Source: Talinum fruticosum
Lineage: Eukaryota; Streptophyta; Magnoliopsida; Caryophyllales; Talinaceae
Length of the DNA stretch: 64,000 bases
Direction of reading: 5' to 3'
Assembly (NCBI GenBank): GCA_021018815.1
Contig: JAITYX010000022.1
Coordinates: 3,162,001 to 3,226,000, forward strand
Both the position numbers and the translations under genes were made by a program. Positions 1-11,024 of the stretch are shown here, piece after piece. The notes beneath the pieces were generated by a model. The model was not told the origin of the DNA, searched no databases, and was given only the letters and a program-made list of their open reading frames with translations. Position 1 is the stretch's first letter. Each line of letters starts with the position of its first letter.

Positions 1-201
1 AAGAAGAGACATATCCGTATTAGACATGGTGTAGTAAAACAATTGCTGAAACATGGTGTTATTTCCCTTGAGTTTGTGAGATCCGAAAGAAACATTTCGG
101 ACCCACTTACTAAAGGACTAACGAGACGAGTGGTACTCGAAACGTCGAGGGGATGGGACTCAAACCCATGGATTGAAGCGAGTATGGTGGATACCCTTTA
201 G
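1..201 (+). CDS. Copia polyprotein, C-terminal end of RNase H (partial)
   Basis: Frame 1 is open from base 1 to the TAG at 199-201 (66 codons). It carries the hallmark end of plant copia polyproteins: an IRHGVVKQLL-type segment, then VRSERNISDPLTKGL, then a 'SRGW' motif and a short tail. In copia elements this part of RNase H processes the RNA/DNA hybrid during reverse transcription in virus-like particles. The start, protease, integrase and RT lie outside the window. No internal stop or frameshift is visible in this piece. Confidence 0.85.
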   Translation, partial: KKRHIRIRHGVVKQLLKHGVISLEFVRSERNISDPLTKGLTRRVVLETSRGWDSNPWIEASMVDTL

Positions 202-776
202 TGGTCAAACGAAACTATACTGAGACTTCATAAATACACTACACACCTATCCCTATGACATACTGGTAGTGTTTATAAAGGATGAGCTATTTATGCTCTT
301 AATGATTCCATAGCCTACTAAGGTGGTGTTACTGAGAAGCACTTGATGGATTCACCGCAAATTATCTGTGAGGTTGAGCAACAATATGCTCTTAATAGTT
401 CCATATCCATTATATGGTGGTCTATACTTGAGATAGACTTGATGGAACTACCTACGTAAGTGTGAAGGTTTGGCCACCTTCTATGAGAAACTTGGTATGT
501 CTCTCTAGAGCACTTATGAGACCCGAGGTATGCGCATGACCTTTATAAAGCGCAAAATTTATCTATCGCGGAGTATGCACAAATTTGAAAGTTGATATGT
601 GTTGTGGGGGCCTCGTCTAAGGTGTATCAAGTTCAAGACTAGTTCACTTGATTACAACTGGATGTTGCCTCATTTCACTATGTGTCAATTCAATCGAAAG
701 ACATTGACATTTAAGTATTTACCCTTCCTATGCCCAGAAAAATCTTTTCTTCCTTTACATGCCATTTGTGGGGGAT

Positions 777-1456
777 TGTTGGAAAATGGCATGCCTTTCT
801 TGTTCTTCTAAAAGTCCCACATTGAAGTTTTGCTAAGCTTCTCTTGGGTTTTTATATCTCCCTCTCTTGGCTACTATTTGAATATTATTATTATGGCTTG
901 GGGGTTGAGGAGCGTATGGAACAAACACACGCGCGCGCGCGCCGCCCGCCCTCCCGGGCCGGGCGCGGCGCGGGCCTCGGGCCGCGGGCTGTGGGCCTAA
1001 CGTACATATTCTTTTTGGAGAAATCTTATTTGACTTTCGTTGACCGATTCCTCGCGTTATCGTTAGTCGGAGATTTTAGTGGCATAAAATCCTCGGTAAT
1101 GGAGAGATAAGCGGAGAAATATCCTCCACTTCCTCCTTGATTTTCTCCACTGCTTTTGCTCCAACAAGTCATATGTTTTCACTATAAATACTAAGCTTCC
1201 TCTCCTCATTTACACACACTCAATTCTCTTCCTCTCCTCTCTACTACTTCCTCTTCTCTGGGCATAGTTTCTGCATACTCCATTTCCTTTGCTTTCGAGT
1301 GCACGGAAGTAAAGCTGCTGTGGAAACCTTGGGGAGCAACCGGCTGTCACGATTGCACCGTGGTCGGGCCGTTTTGCTTTCAGGTCGGTGGTCATACCAC
1401 GACACAGACATTCTCCTCTTCTATTCTAGCCATTGGTAACGTCTTTAATTCCAACA
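777..1456 (+). repeat. Copia 3' LTR (680 bp)
   Basis: The LTR starts TGTTGGAA directly after a GTGGGGGAT polypurine tract and ends TTCCAACA, a perfect 8-bp terminal inverted repeat with the canonical TG...CA ends. A TATA box (TATAAATA, 1183-1190) followed by a CT-rich stretch marks the probable U3/R boundary. A CpG-dense block at about 923-1000 stands out from the AT-rich remainder. Confidence 0.85.
1183..1190 (+). promoter_or_regulatory. LTR TATA box
   Basis: TATAAATA lies about 270 bp before the LTR end and just upstream of a CT-rich region, the usual place for the retrotransposon transcription start. Confidence 0.6.
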
Positions 1457-2490
1457 CGTATAACGCTCTTCAAACTCCAAGACTTCTTCTTCATGCCCTG
1501 TTAATCTCAGCTTGTTAACTCTTACTGCAATGGCGATTCCATAATTGAGCCCAAGAGAACTTGTCCTCTATGCAAACTATGAAGTATTACGCGAGGAGGT
1601 GTCAAGTACCTGGGATAAAATACTCATCAGAGAGGGAGTAAAGGGCACCTACTAGGAGGTGAGAGGATCCCTATAGATAGGGTATAGAGCTCTGCACTGC
1701 TATGGCGGAAAGCTAGGGTTTACTAGAGGCACCGCTAGAGAATCACTAGAGAGAAAAATTAGTCTAGCTTTATATAAAAAGTTAAATAAGAGTAACATTA
1801 ATAAAAAAGACTTGCACATTGACATACAAATTGGACTCCAAAAATTTAAACGCATAAATTATGATTGTAAAATTACTAAACAAAATTGAATAATTAAATA
1901 ACAAATTTATTCTTATATTTTTTTATCAAAAATAAATAAAAAAAGCTTCAAAAATCTATGTTATATATAAAGGAAGGAGCAAAGTTATGTATAAATTTCA
2001 ATTTGCTATATTTACTCCTCCTTCTAGTTAAATTTTAAGGATAAAACTGTCATTATATTATTGTTTTATGTAGTTACCCCTATCTTTCTCCAATTAACCC
2101 ATTCTCCCTCTTCTTTTCTCTCTCTCTCTCTCCAGTTACCCATGCATATGCCTCTCTCTCTCTCCAATTGCCCATGCCAAGTCCCCATTAAATACTCTCT
2201 CTCTCCAATTATCTATCCTCACAGTTTAGGAGCATTTTTGTTGTTCACTTTTTTTTAATCAAATTTATTAACTATTTTTAATCTAGCATAATTATAAAGA
2301 TACATGAAGACTTTTATTTTTTTATATAAACTAGTTTGGATAATAGGAAAATTAAAATAAATAAAGTCTAAATTTAAAGTTTGGACCTTAGATAAATAAA
2401 TATTATTGGTATAAGTTACTCTTATAACTTATAAAGTTTGGATAATTTATTTCCTTTATATACCTACCTATCTATCTATGTTGTGTAACT
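1457..2490. other. Non-coding; mid-GC block then CT-rich/AT-rich DNA
   Basis: Bases 1462-1740 are less AT-rich than what follows and read like unique or organelle-type sequence, but I recognise no gene. From 1740 onward the DNA is AT-rich, with interrupted (CT)n runs near 2115-2210. No supported coding sequence. Confidence 0.5.
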
Positions 2491-2499
2491 TATTTGATA

Positions 2500-2895
2500 A
2501 GAGTCACAAATTATTAGATCATATAATTTATTTGATATAAACTCTGAATTATTCAATGAATTTGATTATTTGATATATACAAAAAATATCTCATAAAAAA
2601 TTGTGTATCAACATATCTCAGCTATTATATTACTTTAGTGAATTACTTTTCGCTTTCTTATATCTTATGTTTTTTTTTCTCCTTTCTATAGTATATAATG
2701 TGTATTTTTCTTAAAATTAAAAGTTAATTAGTTGTAGCTAATTGTGTAATGCAATGAAAATTTTAATCTTTACTTTTTTTCCATTTTATTGTAGAATTCA
2801 GACATTATACAAAATGCTCACGTTTAATCATCCAATACAGATCATTTAGATTTATTGGATTAGATTATTTGACATATAAAAGAGAATAACTCAAA

Positions 2896-2951
<56 letters not shown>

Positions 2952-3990
2952 CAATTCTCGACTACATAATTGTCAAAAATATCTTTTTTATAAGGAAAAA
3001 AACTAAAAGGTAAATTTTGATAAATTTAAATTGATCTTGCACGCATGCGTGTAACTCCAAGCTAGTAGTTATAATTCCCAATCCACATAAAACAAAACCA
3101 ATTGTCTTAGCTCGAAAACATAAAAAGGAAAGTAAATGGTAACATGGGCGGATTTTCCATGCATGCGACCATGCTAGCAGCCCGAGTACAATCCACAATG
3201 CGTGTAAGATTAATTTAACTTTGTTAAATTTATCGTTCAATATTACTCTTATAAATAAAAAAAGAAAAATGGTGTTTTGATAACTATGTTTCTAGATATA
3301 AAATAGTAAATATGAGAATCATAATAATTTTTTGTGTAAAACTCTTGAATATCCTAACTATTATGATTTCTTATGTAAATTACTCTTAATATACCATATT
3401 ATTTAGAAATATATCTTTCTCCATCGTATTCGTATATCAAGCCAAGATCATCAAGTATAAGTGTGTAATAAATAAATATACATATTACAGACATTATAGT
3501 TAACTCCAACTAAATAATATCGATTTAAAAAAAATATATCATACATGATTGAATGACAAAAAAAGAAAAATAAATATAAGAGGGCATAAAATAGATAAAT
3601 AAAGTGATAATACAACTAACATGCAATGGTATATCAAAAACTATAAATATATATAATAATAAATTTTTATGAGTTATTATCTTCTGTATATCAAATAATA
3701 TAATCCAATGTATCTAAGTGTTCTAAATTAGATGATTATATGTAAATAATTTATATGATCTCCGAATAATATGATCGAATAAGAAATACTAAAGATTGTG
3801 ATTTTCATTACATCACAATATTAACTACAACTAAATCATTTTAACTTTAAGAAAATGATATATCAATCATATACTATAGAAAGGAGAAAAAAACCTAGAA
3901 AAGTGAAAATTAATTTAAATAATTTTTTATGAGTTATAAAATATCAAATTTATTGAATAATATAATAAATATTTTAATTTTAAAAGTAGA
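2500..3990. repeat. Inverted repeat cluster, arms about 2500-2910 and 3635-3990
   Basis: The segment 2545-2910 read forward resembles the reverse complement of 3635-3970. Shared blocks include CTCCTTTCTATAGTATAT (2680-2697 forward, about 3869-3886 reversed), TTAGTTGTAG and a block around TTATTTGA(C/T)ATA. A third, shorter relative lies at about 3490-3580 in the same orientation as the second arm. The spacer is AT-rich and non-coding. This may be a decayed TIR element or several insertions of one AT-rich MITE family. Confidence 0.5.
2896..2951. repeat. (ATT)n microsatellite
   Basis: Uninterrupted ATT trinucleotide run of about 18 units. Confidence 0.95.
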
Positions 3991-4564
3991 TCCTTATGCA
4001 TAAAGAATTGATGTGGTATCCCAAATTCTATGATGAATTTAAATAAAAAAATTATCAAAAAGATTCAAGAGTTGTATTTGAATTATAAGAGTTTGTAGTT
4101 ATTAGTCTTGCTTATATTAACACTAAGCACATAGTAAAATATCACTAAACCACGGTTAAATAATCATACCTGCAAAACGAACTATTATTTATTGTTAAAC
4201 CAATACATATCAAAGCACATATCATTTAGTAAAATGTACATGAATTTTTTTATAAAAAAATACAATGCATACCCGCAAAAGATGAGAATTAAGAAAATAC
4301 ACATAAAAATAATACAAAACATATTTGGATTTATAACTAATATTTCAATATTATACTTAAACTCCCCTCAAAAATTATGTTATAAAACTATAGTAAATGT
4401 TTTCTTTATATATCAATAAAAGTTATATGATATTGTATGTGAGTATGATATACCGTAAAGGTGAGATAGATACAATAATATGAAGAAAGTTACAAGAAAG
4501 AAGACAAAAAGAGATATTGCCATATTAATATGATAAGGCATTAGAATAAGAAAGGGGAAAATAA
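3991..4564. other. AT-rich non-coding stretch
   Basis: Highly AT-rich. The short open frames here have no recognisable protein signature. Confidence 0.5.
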
Positions 4565-5017
4565 CTATGAGACAATATCAGACACGGTTGTCTCTGATGT
4601 GGCATATATGAATCCGACTCCAGGACCCTTGTTGCAATCAACAAAGACCACGCATTCATGTCGGTTTTCATCTACCTTAGTAGCAAGCCGACCTGCTAGA
4701 GGGTAGAAATGAACGAGGGTAAGAGAGAGGGAGTCCTTGAGACTTTCAAGGAGACTCGAGATCGAGCAATGTGGTGGTTTGTGGAACAAGAGACCATTTT
4801 GGATGTAGGTGGTCGAGAGGAAGGGTAGATCCCATGGAGTTAGCAAATACGGGCCCTTTGCTTCTTTGGTCTCATACTTTGGCTTGATGAAAGTTTCTGA
4901 TACATACTCAACTGTTGGCGAGTTTACCTTATGGTTTTGGTGTTTATGGCCATGGAATTGGCAGCTAAATTCTTTTTCTTGGGTCGTTAAGATAGACATT
5001 TTTCTTTGCTCATGCAT
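4565..5017 (-). pseudogene. BAHD (HXXXD-type) acyltransferase, N-terminal fragment
   Basis: 150 codons from ATG (5015-5017) to TAG (4565-4567). Family members are about 430-470 aa cytosolic enzymes that move acyl groups from CoA thioesters to plant metabolites. Visible N-terminal signatures: a VKPKYE-like 'FIKPKYE' segment (about residues 43-49), 'LTPWDLPFLSTTYIQNGLLF' (about 59-78), a 'LLESLKDSLSLTLVHFYPLAGRL' block (about 88-110) and 'VDCNKGPGVGF' (about 127-137). Translation stops after 'DIVS', before the catalytic HXXXD, and the DFGWG motif near the C-terminus is also missing, so it cannot encode an active enzyme alone. Sequence beyond the stop does not resume the family. Met8 (4996) is an alternative start. 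An intron after the fragment is possible, but I see no convincing downstream exon. Confidence 0.8.
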
Positions 5018-5050
5018 ATGAAGTTCGATCGGTTTGTTTAGCCCTTTTTA

Positions 5051-7888
5051 TGTAACGCCCCAATCACCATTACTTAATAACCCCTCATCGGGACTATTAC
5101 ATAAGGTCGCAGCGGAAGGTAACGATCAAAGGCGCTACCGCCGTCCTAAAACTAGGACAAGGCTCAATAATTTGAAATAAAATGAAGTACGATTTGTGCA
5201 TCCACTGATATATTTCCAATGATAATGTTAGGAGTAACTACATATTACCCAAGTAGCTAGGTCATCCCAAAACACAGAGTTATTGGTTTAGCCCCGTAAT
5301 ATTTATACAACCTAGACTTTTGTTTATTCCACAAAATAATACGCAACGTACAGTAATTCCCAAGGTCATACCTAGACCTTGGTTGAGGGTAAAGTCACTG
5401 TGAGCGTCTATATACCTTCAGTACTCCCAAATGCCACGTGGCTGGCTAGGGTTTGCCTTCATCGGACTTGGCGAATGGTTGGTTGTTCACCAATGCTTCT
5501 TCCTAAAACAAAAACAGTAAAATATTTGGAAGAGTGAGTCGAAACTCAGTACGAACATTCCTGTACTCGTAAAATAACTTTGAAGAATATATTGATTGAG
5601 CACGCGCATTTCAATTCATTTTAGTTTGAAATCAGGGGGAGAGAATATAAGTAAAACTTGCTTGCCGGTTATTATCTCGAAAGTGGAACCCCTTGATAAT
5701 TGATACGATCTTAGTAAGGTGCACACCTCCCGGGCCGACCGAGAACCCGAGTTGAAGCCGCGCGGGTTGGGCATAAGCCCTGATTATTGATAATTGAGCA
5801 GGGACCACTTGATTAGGTGGCAAAACTTGATTTGCAAATGATTCATTATTAGTTGTATATATGAGAAATGTTGAGATTTGATGAAACATGTGAGTTTTCG
5901 CAAGGTACAGGCAATGAACATACCTGAACCGAGAATATTTGTTTCTCCCCTTTTGTAGAAATTTGAGTCACCAGCTATTCGGCAACGGAAGTGGCCTCGG
6001 TTCTGTTTAAAATGGATTTCTAGGGTTAATAATGTTTTTCTTGAGTTTTCATGCTTGAGTTCGCATAAGTATTGGTGCCTTACTTCATTTTCTATATTTG
6101 TTACGCAATCAGGTAACTACGTCTCCCTTACACAACTTCACTGCATTAGTTACGTTTTGATCATGGGCAATAGCGTCTACTAATTAGAGAGCTCGATTAC
6201 GCTAATCAGATAACTAGTGTTATTTATGTAATTCAATGCATTTGTTGGCATGAATTGAAAAGGTGTATATATATACATATACACGTGTGACCAATCACTT
6301 GCCGTTATTATATGTATTAAAAGATGTGAAACACGCTCTTAATAATTCTTATTATTGCTACCCACATTGTTATCATTATTACTATTAGCATTATTATTAT
6401 TATTCTTATTTGATGCAACCAATTCGATTAGTTTGCCAACTCAACTTATCTTTCGATCCTCATTCCCAACGTAATTTCTTTATTCCTTCTTTCATCGAAT
6501 TCAAACTCATAACTAAGTGATTACTTAATCCACCAATGCCTTCCTATAGGAAGGCTTCACCATTAACCAAATTGCTCAAACTTCACACCCATATCAATTT
6601 AAGGTCATGAGCATTACTTTCACAACAAAGTTCACATTCACAATCACAATTAGACAACTTAATGCTCCAAGTTTTCTTTACGTCTCTACATTTACACGTT
6701 AGCTAGTTTAGTTTCCACATGTACTCTGCCCTTCTTTTGCTCAATATATTCATTCCCCAAAATATCTGAATTCATCCAATTACTCAATTATATAACAAAA
6801 CATCCCTAATCCCATTCTCTAAAGTATAATTTCCCAAAAGAAATCACATTTATACACAATCAATGCATCAACTGTCACTTCTCTGTCATTCATACCAATC
6901 TGAATTTTTCTAATCAATCCTCAAATTCATTCAACAACACAATTCTAAATCATACACTTCAATGTATAGTTACAATTACCTAAATAAATCAGAAACTTGA
7001 TAATTTAGGGTTTAGGGTGTTTACCTTCAGATTTGAAGAGGAGAAGTCGAAGAGGTCGAGCAGGGGGTGGTGGTGGTCGGCAGCTGCACTGGCAGCCACT
7101 CGGCAGAGGCGGCGATGACCTCCGGCGGTCGCTGCGGCTGGTGGTTGGCCGTCAGGTGGCCGCGGCAGGGAAACCCCGCAGCGCCTAGCGGGAGGCAGAG
7201 AGGGACGGTGAGAGCGCGAGAGCGCGAGGAAGCGAGACAGAGGGGGACGGGGACGATCGGCGCCGGTTTCCCGCCGGCGTCGCTCGCCGTGCTGGCCGGA
7301 GAAGATGCCGCTAGGAAGAGGAAGCAGGGGAGGAAGGAAGGGGCAGAGACGGGAAGAGCAGAGGAGAGGCAGGGAGTACGAGAGAGAGGACGCGGAAGGG
7401 GAGTGCGAGGGCGCCTGCCGGGCGGTGCCTAGCGCCGGCTTCAGGCCGGCGTGGGTGGCGTTCGGTGGCCGGAGTGAAAGGCAGCAGCAGAGAGAAGTGG
7501 TGAGGCAGGGGAGGACGAGGGGGAGGAAGCAGGGAGAGAGAGAGAGCCCGAGTGAATTTTTAAGCTGCCTTCATATTCCGGAGAATTCTTTCTCTGGATT
7601 ATTCCTTAGAAAAATCTAATTTGGTTATTTTATTATTTTTATTTATTTCTTTATTCACTTATTTTGTTTTCTTTTATTGTTACTTTTAAATTTTGTTTTT
7701 AATAACGATGTTCACAAATCAAAATTCTATTATGAGATTCTTATTAGGGCCACTTCGTCGCCTTAGCTGCATAACATACGAGATAAAAATAGTTTAAATA
7801 TAAGATATCGAATTGAAGTGCACGCGCTCGATCATATAAATCCTGTTATTAATAAATAAATGATGTGATTTAGGGTCGGGTTGTTACA
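5051..7888 (-). mobile_element. Solo LTR, gypsy-type long LTR (2838 bp)
   Basis: Begins TGTAACGCCCC and ends GGTTGTTACA, i.e. TGTAAC...GTTACA ends, flanked on both sides by TTTTA (5046-5050 and 7889-7893), a perfect 5-bp target duplication. No gag, pol, primer-binding site or polypurine tract lies between, so this is one long LTR left by recombination. Long LTRs starting TGTAAC-CCC are typical of plant Ty3/gypsy chromoviruses such as the Tekay/Del group (family knowledge; lineage not proven). Orientation is inferred as minus: read that way, a CT-rich tract near 7550 is followed by a GC-rich exon-like block (7540-7050) and AAG/GTAAAC, a splice-donor-like junction near 7025. The short open frames over 7067-7619 are by-products of this GC-rich part. 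Confidence 0.85.
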
Positions 7889-7960
7889 TTTTATAATATA
7901 TGTAGGTGGGCCTTTAGCCAGCGATTGACCCATACTACTAGTTCTTATGGTACTAATTAA

Positions 7961-8609
7961 TAGACTTGATAAAATTGACCCGAACCAAATGGGTCAATCC
8001 AAACTACCCGAAACCCAAACCGAACCGACATCCGAAACAACTGAACCGATTTTGACCCGAAAACCGAAATGAATCGACCCGAAACTTAACCAACCCGAAA
8101 TATAATTGAACCGATTACAACCCGTACCGAATCAGACCTGAACCCGATTTTGACCCGAACTCAAATAAAAGTGACCCAAATCCGAACTGACCTGAATTCG
8201 AATTTGACCCAACCCACATTTTTTTTTCGTGTATCTCTCAAGATGAACTTTGTGCTCGTAATGGTACAATTTTGATCGACCTCAAATCATATTCAAGCGG
8301 GTCCATACCAAGGGATGGTGGTGGACCTAATAATATTGTATTGTATATGGTTAACCCGAAATCATACTCGAAACCTACCCGAACCGACATTGACCCAATT
8401 CGAACCGAAACCGACCCGAATTTGACCCGAGCTGAGATTAACCTAACTTGAACCCGAACCCGACCCGAATAAGATTGACCCGAAGTTGAACCGAATCGAA
8501 GTTGATCTAAACCAAAACGGAATTAAACCCAAACGAGATCGACCCGAAGTTGACCTGAATCGAACTTAACCCGAACCGAACCCGAACCGAATGACCCGAT
8601 TGCCAAGTA
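7961..8609. mobile_element. Short element built from CCCGAA-type repeats
   Basis: The same 10-mer TACTAATTAA occurs at 7951-7960 and 8610-8619 and brackets 649 bp. The interval is mostly degenerate repeats of GACCCGAA/AACCCGAA, interrupted by about 120 bp of ordinary sequence (8220-8340). Termini show only a weak inverted similarity (TAGACTTG against TACTTGG). The flanking direct repeat suggests insertion by an element with an 8-10 bp duplication (hAT- or MULE-like), but no transposase is present. Confidence 0.55.
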
Positions 8610-8619
8610 TACTAATTAA

Positions 8620-9901
8620 GGTCACTTCACCAAATATCTTCTGAGTAGTTAAGTTTGAAGGGAAGTACATCATAAGGGAGAAAAGAAACTCCTACATGAG
8701 ATAAGTTTATCTAACTATCTTTTTGGCTAATATACAGTTGCTTCTAATACCATTTCAAACAAGATATAAAGAGAAAGGAGGGAATAGTGAAAAGCTATAA
8801 AATCAAACTAGTTATAACACGCCTCCTTTGAATTTGAACATTGGATACTGCAAATACTTTATCTATTTTACGCGATTATTAACATTGGTGCTATTGATAT
8901 TCGAGTTTAATTTATCATTCGAAAAGACTCTAATATCATATTTGAAAATCATCTCAATAAAAACACTTAAGATATTAGTTGAATTTATTAGTAGAAAAAA
9001 AACGTGGTGGCCGTCGGGTATAGAAACAAAACTAACAGCAATACGACACACAGTGGAGACAGAAGCCATACATGTGTTAGCCTCAGAAACATTTCCATGG
9101 TTGATAATTAGTGACCCTCGTTGTTCCATATATATGGATGACCAAATCAGAGGGTCCATTCCCTTATCTTCTCTATCGTTCATCGGTCGGTAACGACTAA
9201 TGTGTGTGTAAATACGTCACGGGTAATTAACAAACGTGACAGTAGCAATTTGCATGATGAATTTTTGAGACAACAAACATCACCACTTTTGTTCTCACAT
9301 TCCATGTATTCATACAATTGAAAGAGTACTTTCTGCTCCACTACAAATTAATATGCCTTTTATAATTAAGTGTCAGAATTGAATGACATTTTTTTATTGT
9401 GGTGCTTGTCCACGTGATAAGGACCCGTAAAAATTTATCTCATCATCCCATCCATTAAAAAAAATGTATTATATATATTTTTTTCATTCAAATTTTAAAT
9501 ATAAACGTAAAATTTGTCCGATTTATTGAACATGAGGGGAAAAAATCCAACCCAAATTTTTGTCATGCTGTTATTTGAAGATTCCTAAAATTTTTTCAAT
9601 AATATTTATCCTTAAAAAAAAAAAGAGTACTGATTCTTGCACAAAATCTCTCAATTTCTCTAAAAAGTAGAAACATTGAGTATTCTAATTTCTGAATAGA
9701 GATTAATCTAAAATTACACAATATATGGACATCAAAAAAGTGTTTTAAACGCATCCAAGTTCATAAAATTATTGCAGTAGGTTTTGTTTATCAATTTAAC
9801 ATGGTTATTTAATACTTCCTCTATTCCTTAATATTTCTTCAAATGAATCAAAATATATATATATATATTGATCACTCAAGTGAGTCAAAGATAGTACAGG
9901 T
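8620..9901. other. AT-rich non-coding stretch
   Basis: Two opposite open frames of 106-121 codons overlap at 8828-9193, but neither resembles a known family. A TACTTCCTCTATTCC stretch near 9812 recalls a Stowaway MITE terminus without a partner. Confidence 0.4.
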
Positions 9902-11024
9902 TAGGGCTGGGCAATGGGGCGGGCCAGGGCGGGTCAGGGTCAGCCCATTACTATAACGGGTCGGGTCGGTCAGGGAAAAATAAATGGGTTAGGCCGGGTC
10001 ATGGGCCAGCTGACCCTGACCCACCCATGACCGGCCCATGGGCCGAGCTCAACATGAATTGACATTAAGTACTTGGTTTGGTAGCATAAAGCAGTAGTAG
10101 AACATCCAGTACTTGAAACAACTTGTAAGGCAACGAGTTCCTAGTTTTCAACCTATGACAAATTCTATTAAAGACATAACTAATACAAATTGGTAATCGC
10201 CTGGAAAAAGCATATGTCAGTAGTTTGCAACTCTACATGATATTAAACTCTTGTTTCTCAGTAAAAAACTTCTTCACGGGACCCAAAGCCATACTTTAAG
10301 GTCTTAGACTCGTTTCTCGACATAACATACAAGATTTACAAGCATCACTGGACAAAGCCCACAGGTTGTGTGGGTCCAAAATTGCTTTGGAGGCTCCACA
10401 AACCTTCCCACAGCCCGTGGAGGTCAATGGTTGGCTCTAGAGATCATCAAGGGCCTTCCCATGGTAAGTGAGGACTTCTGGTGGCCAACACGGCCTACCT
10501 CACGGCCTGTGGGAGCACCCGCGGAGGTTATTTTGGGTTAAATAAATCGCTGCTGTCCACCACAGCCTACCTCACAGCCTGTGGGATTACCCGTGGTGAG
10601 TGGCAGTGGCTCCCAAACTCTATTTTCTTATCTTCTATCTATCTTGTCCTTGTGAGATGTCTATGAAAGGTTCATTTCAACATTCTAAGTAACATATTAG
10701 CTCAATAAAACCCATTAAAATACATATGCAAGATACGTACTTTTCATACCAAGTTTTGGACAAACTAACACTATATAAAATTTATGATCAATCTTCAATT
10801 CGAGTTATTTAATAAATAAGTCGCATATATAAATCGAACTTTCTTGTTTAGACTTTCCTTTAATTCGAGCGTCACATATTCTCTGCAAGCATGTATTGGG
10901 TGGGTCCTGGGTGGTCAGGGTCATTTGACCCATGACCCAACCCGACCCATTTATTAAAAAGTATCGCCCAGCCCGTTAAGTAAGTGGGCAGCCCGGCCTG
11001 GTCCGGCCCGTTGCCCCAGCCTTA
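9902..11024. mobile_element. hAT-type non-autonomous element with about 130-bp TIRs
   Basis: The left end TAGGGCTGGGCAATGGGGC matches the reverse complement of the right end (TAAGGCTGGGGCAACGGGCC), and similarity continues for roughly 130 bp on each side (GGGTCGGG, AATAAATGGGT, GGGTCATGGG, TGACCCTGACC blocks). TAGGG-type GC-rich termini are common in plant hAT elements. No coding capacity; the interior has tandem GC-rich units (CACGGCCTACCTCACGGCC, 10499, against a copy at 10561, period 62 bp). The 8-bp flanks do not match, so the target duplication has decayed or one end was replaced. Confidence 0.7.

Larger units (their letters stand above)
1..1456 (+). mobile_element. Ty1/copia retrotransposon, 3' part
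   Basis: The window opens inside a copia element. In order one sees the C-terminal RNase H codons (1-201), about 570 bp of untranslated tail, a G-rich polypurine tract just before 777, and a full LTR (777-1456). The tail contains two diverged copies of a module beginning TATGCTCTTAAT (near 292 and 386). Because the coding end is open and the LTR ends are perfect inverted repeats, this may be a fairly young element whose 5' part lies left of the window. The five bases after the LTR, CGTAT, are the expected target duplication; the partner copy would lie outside. Confidence 0.85.

Noticed and set aside
4809..5021. 70-codon plus-strand open frame
   Set aside because: It is the antisense shadow of the BAHD fragment.
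7067..7619. Two overlapping 104-121 codon open frames, Arg/Gly-rich
   Set aside because: They lie in the GC-rich leader of the solo LTR, in two frames at once, with no family signature.
7961..8609. CRISPR-like array of short repeats
   Set aside because: Units are degenerate and contiguous without uniform spacers; the context is a plant genome.
8828..9193. Opposing open frames of 106 and 121 codons
   Set aside because: They overlap on both strands, show no conserved motif and have hydrophobic random composition.
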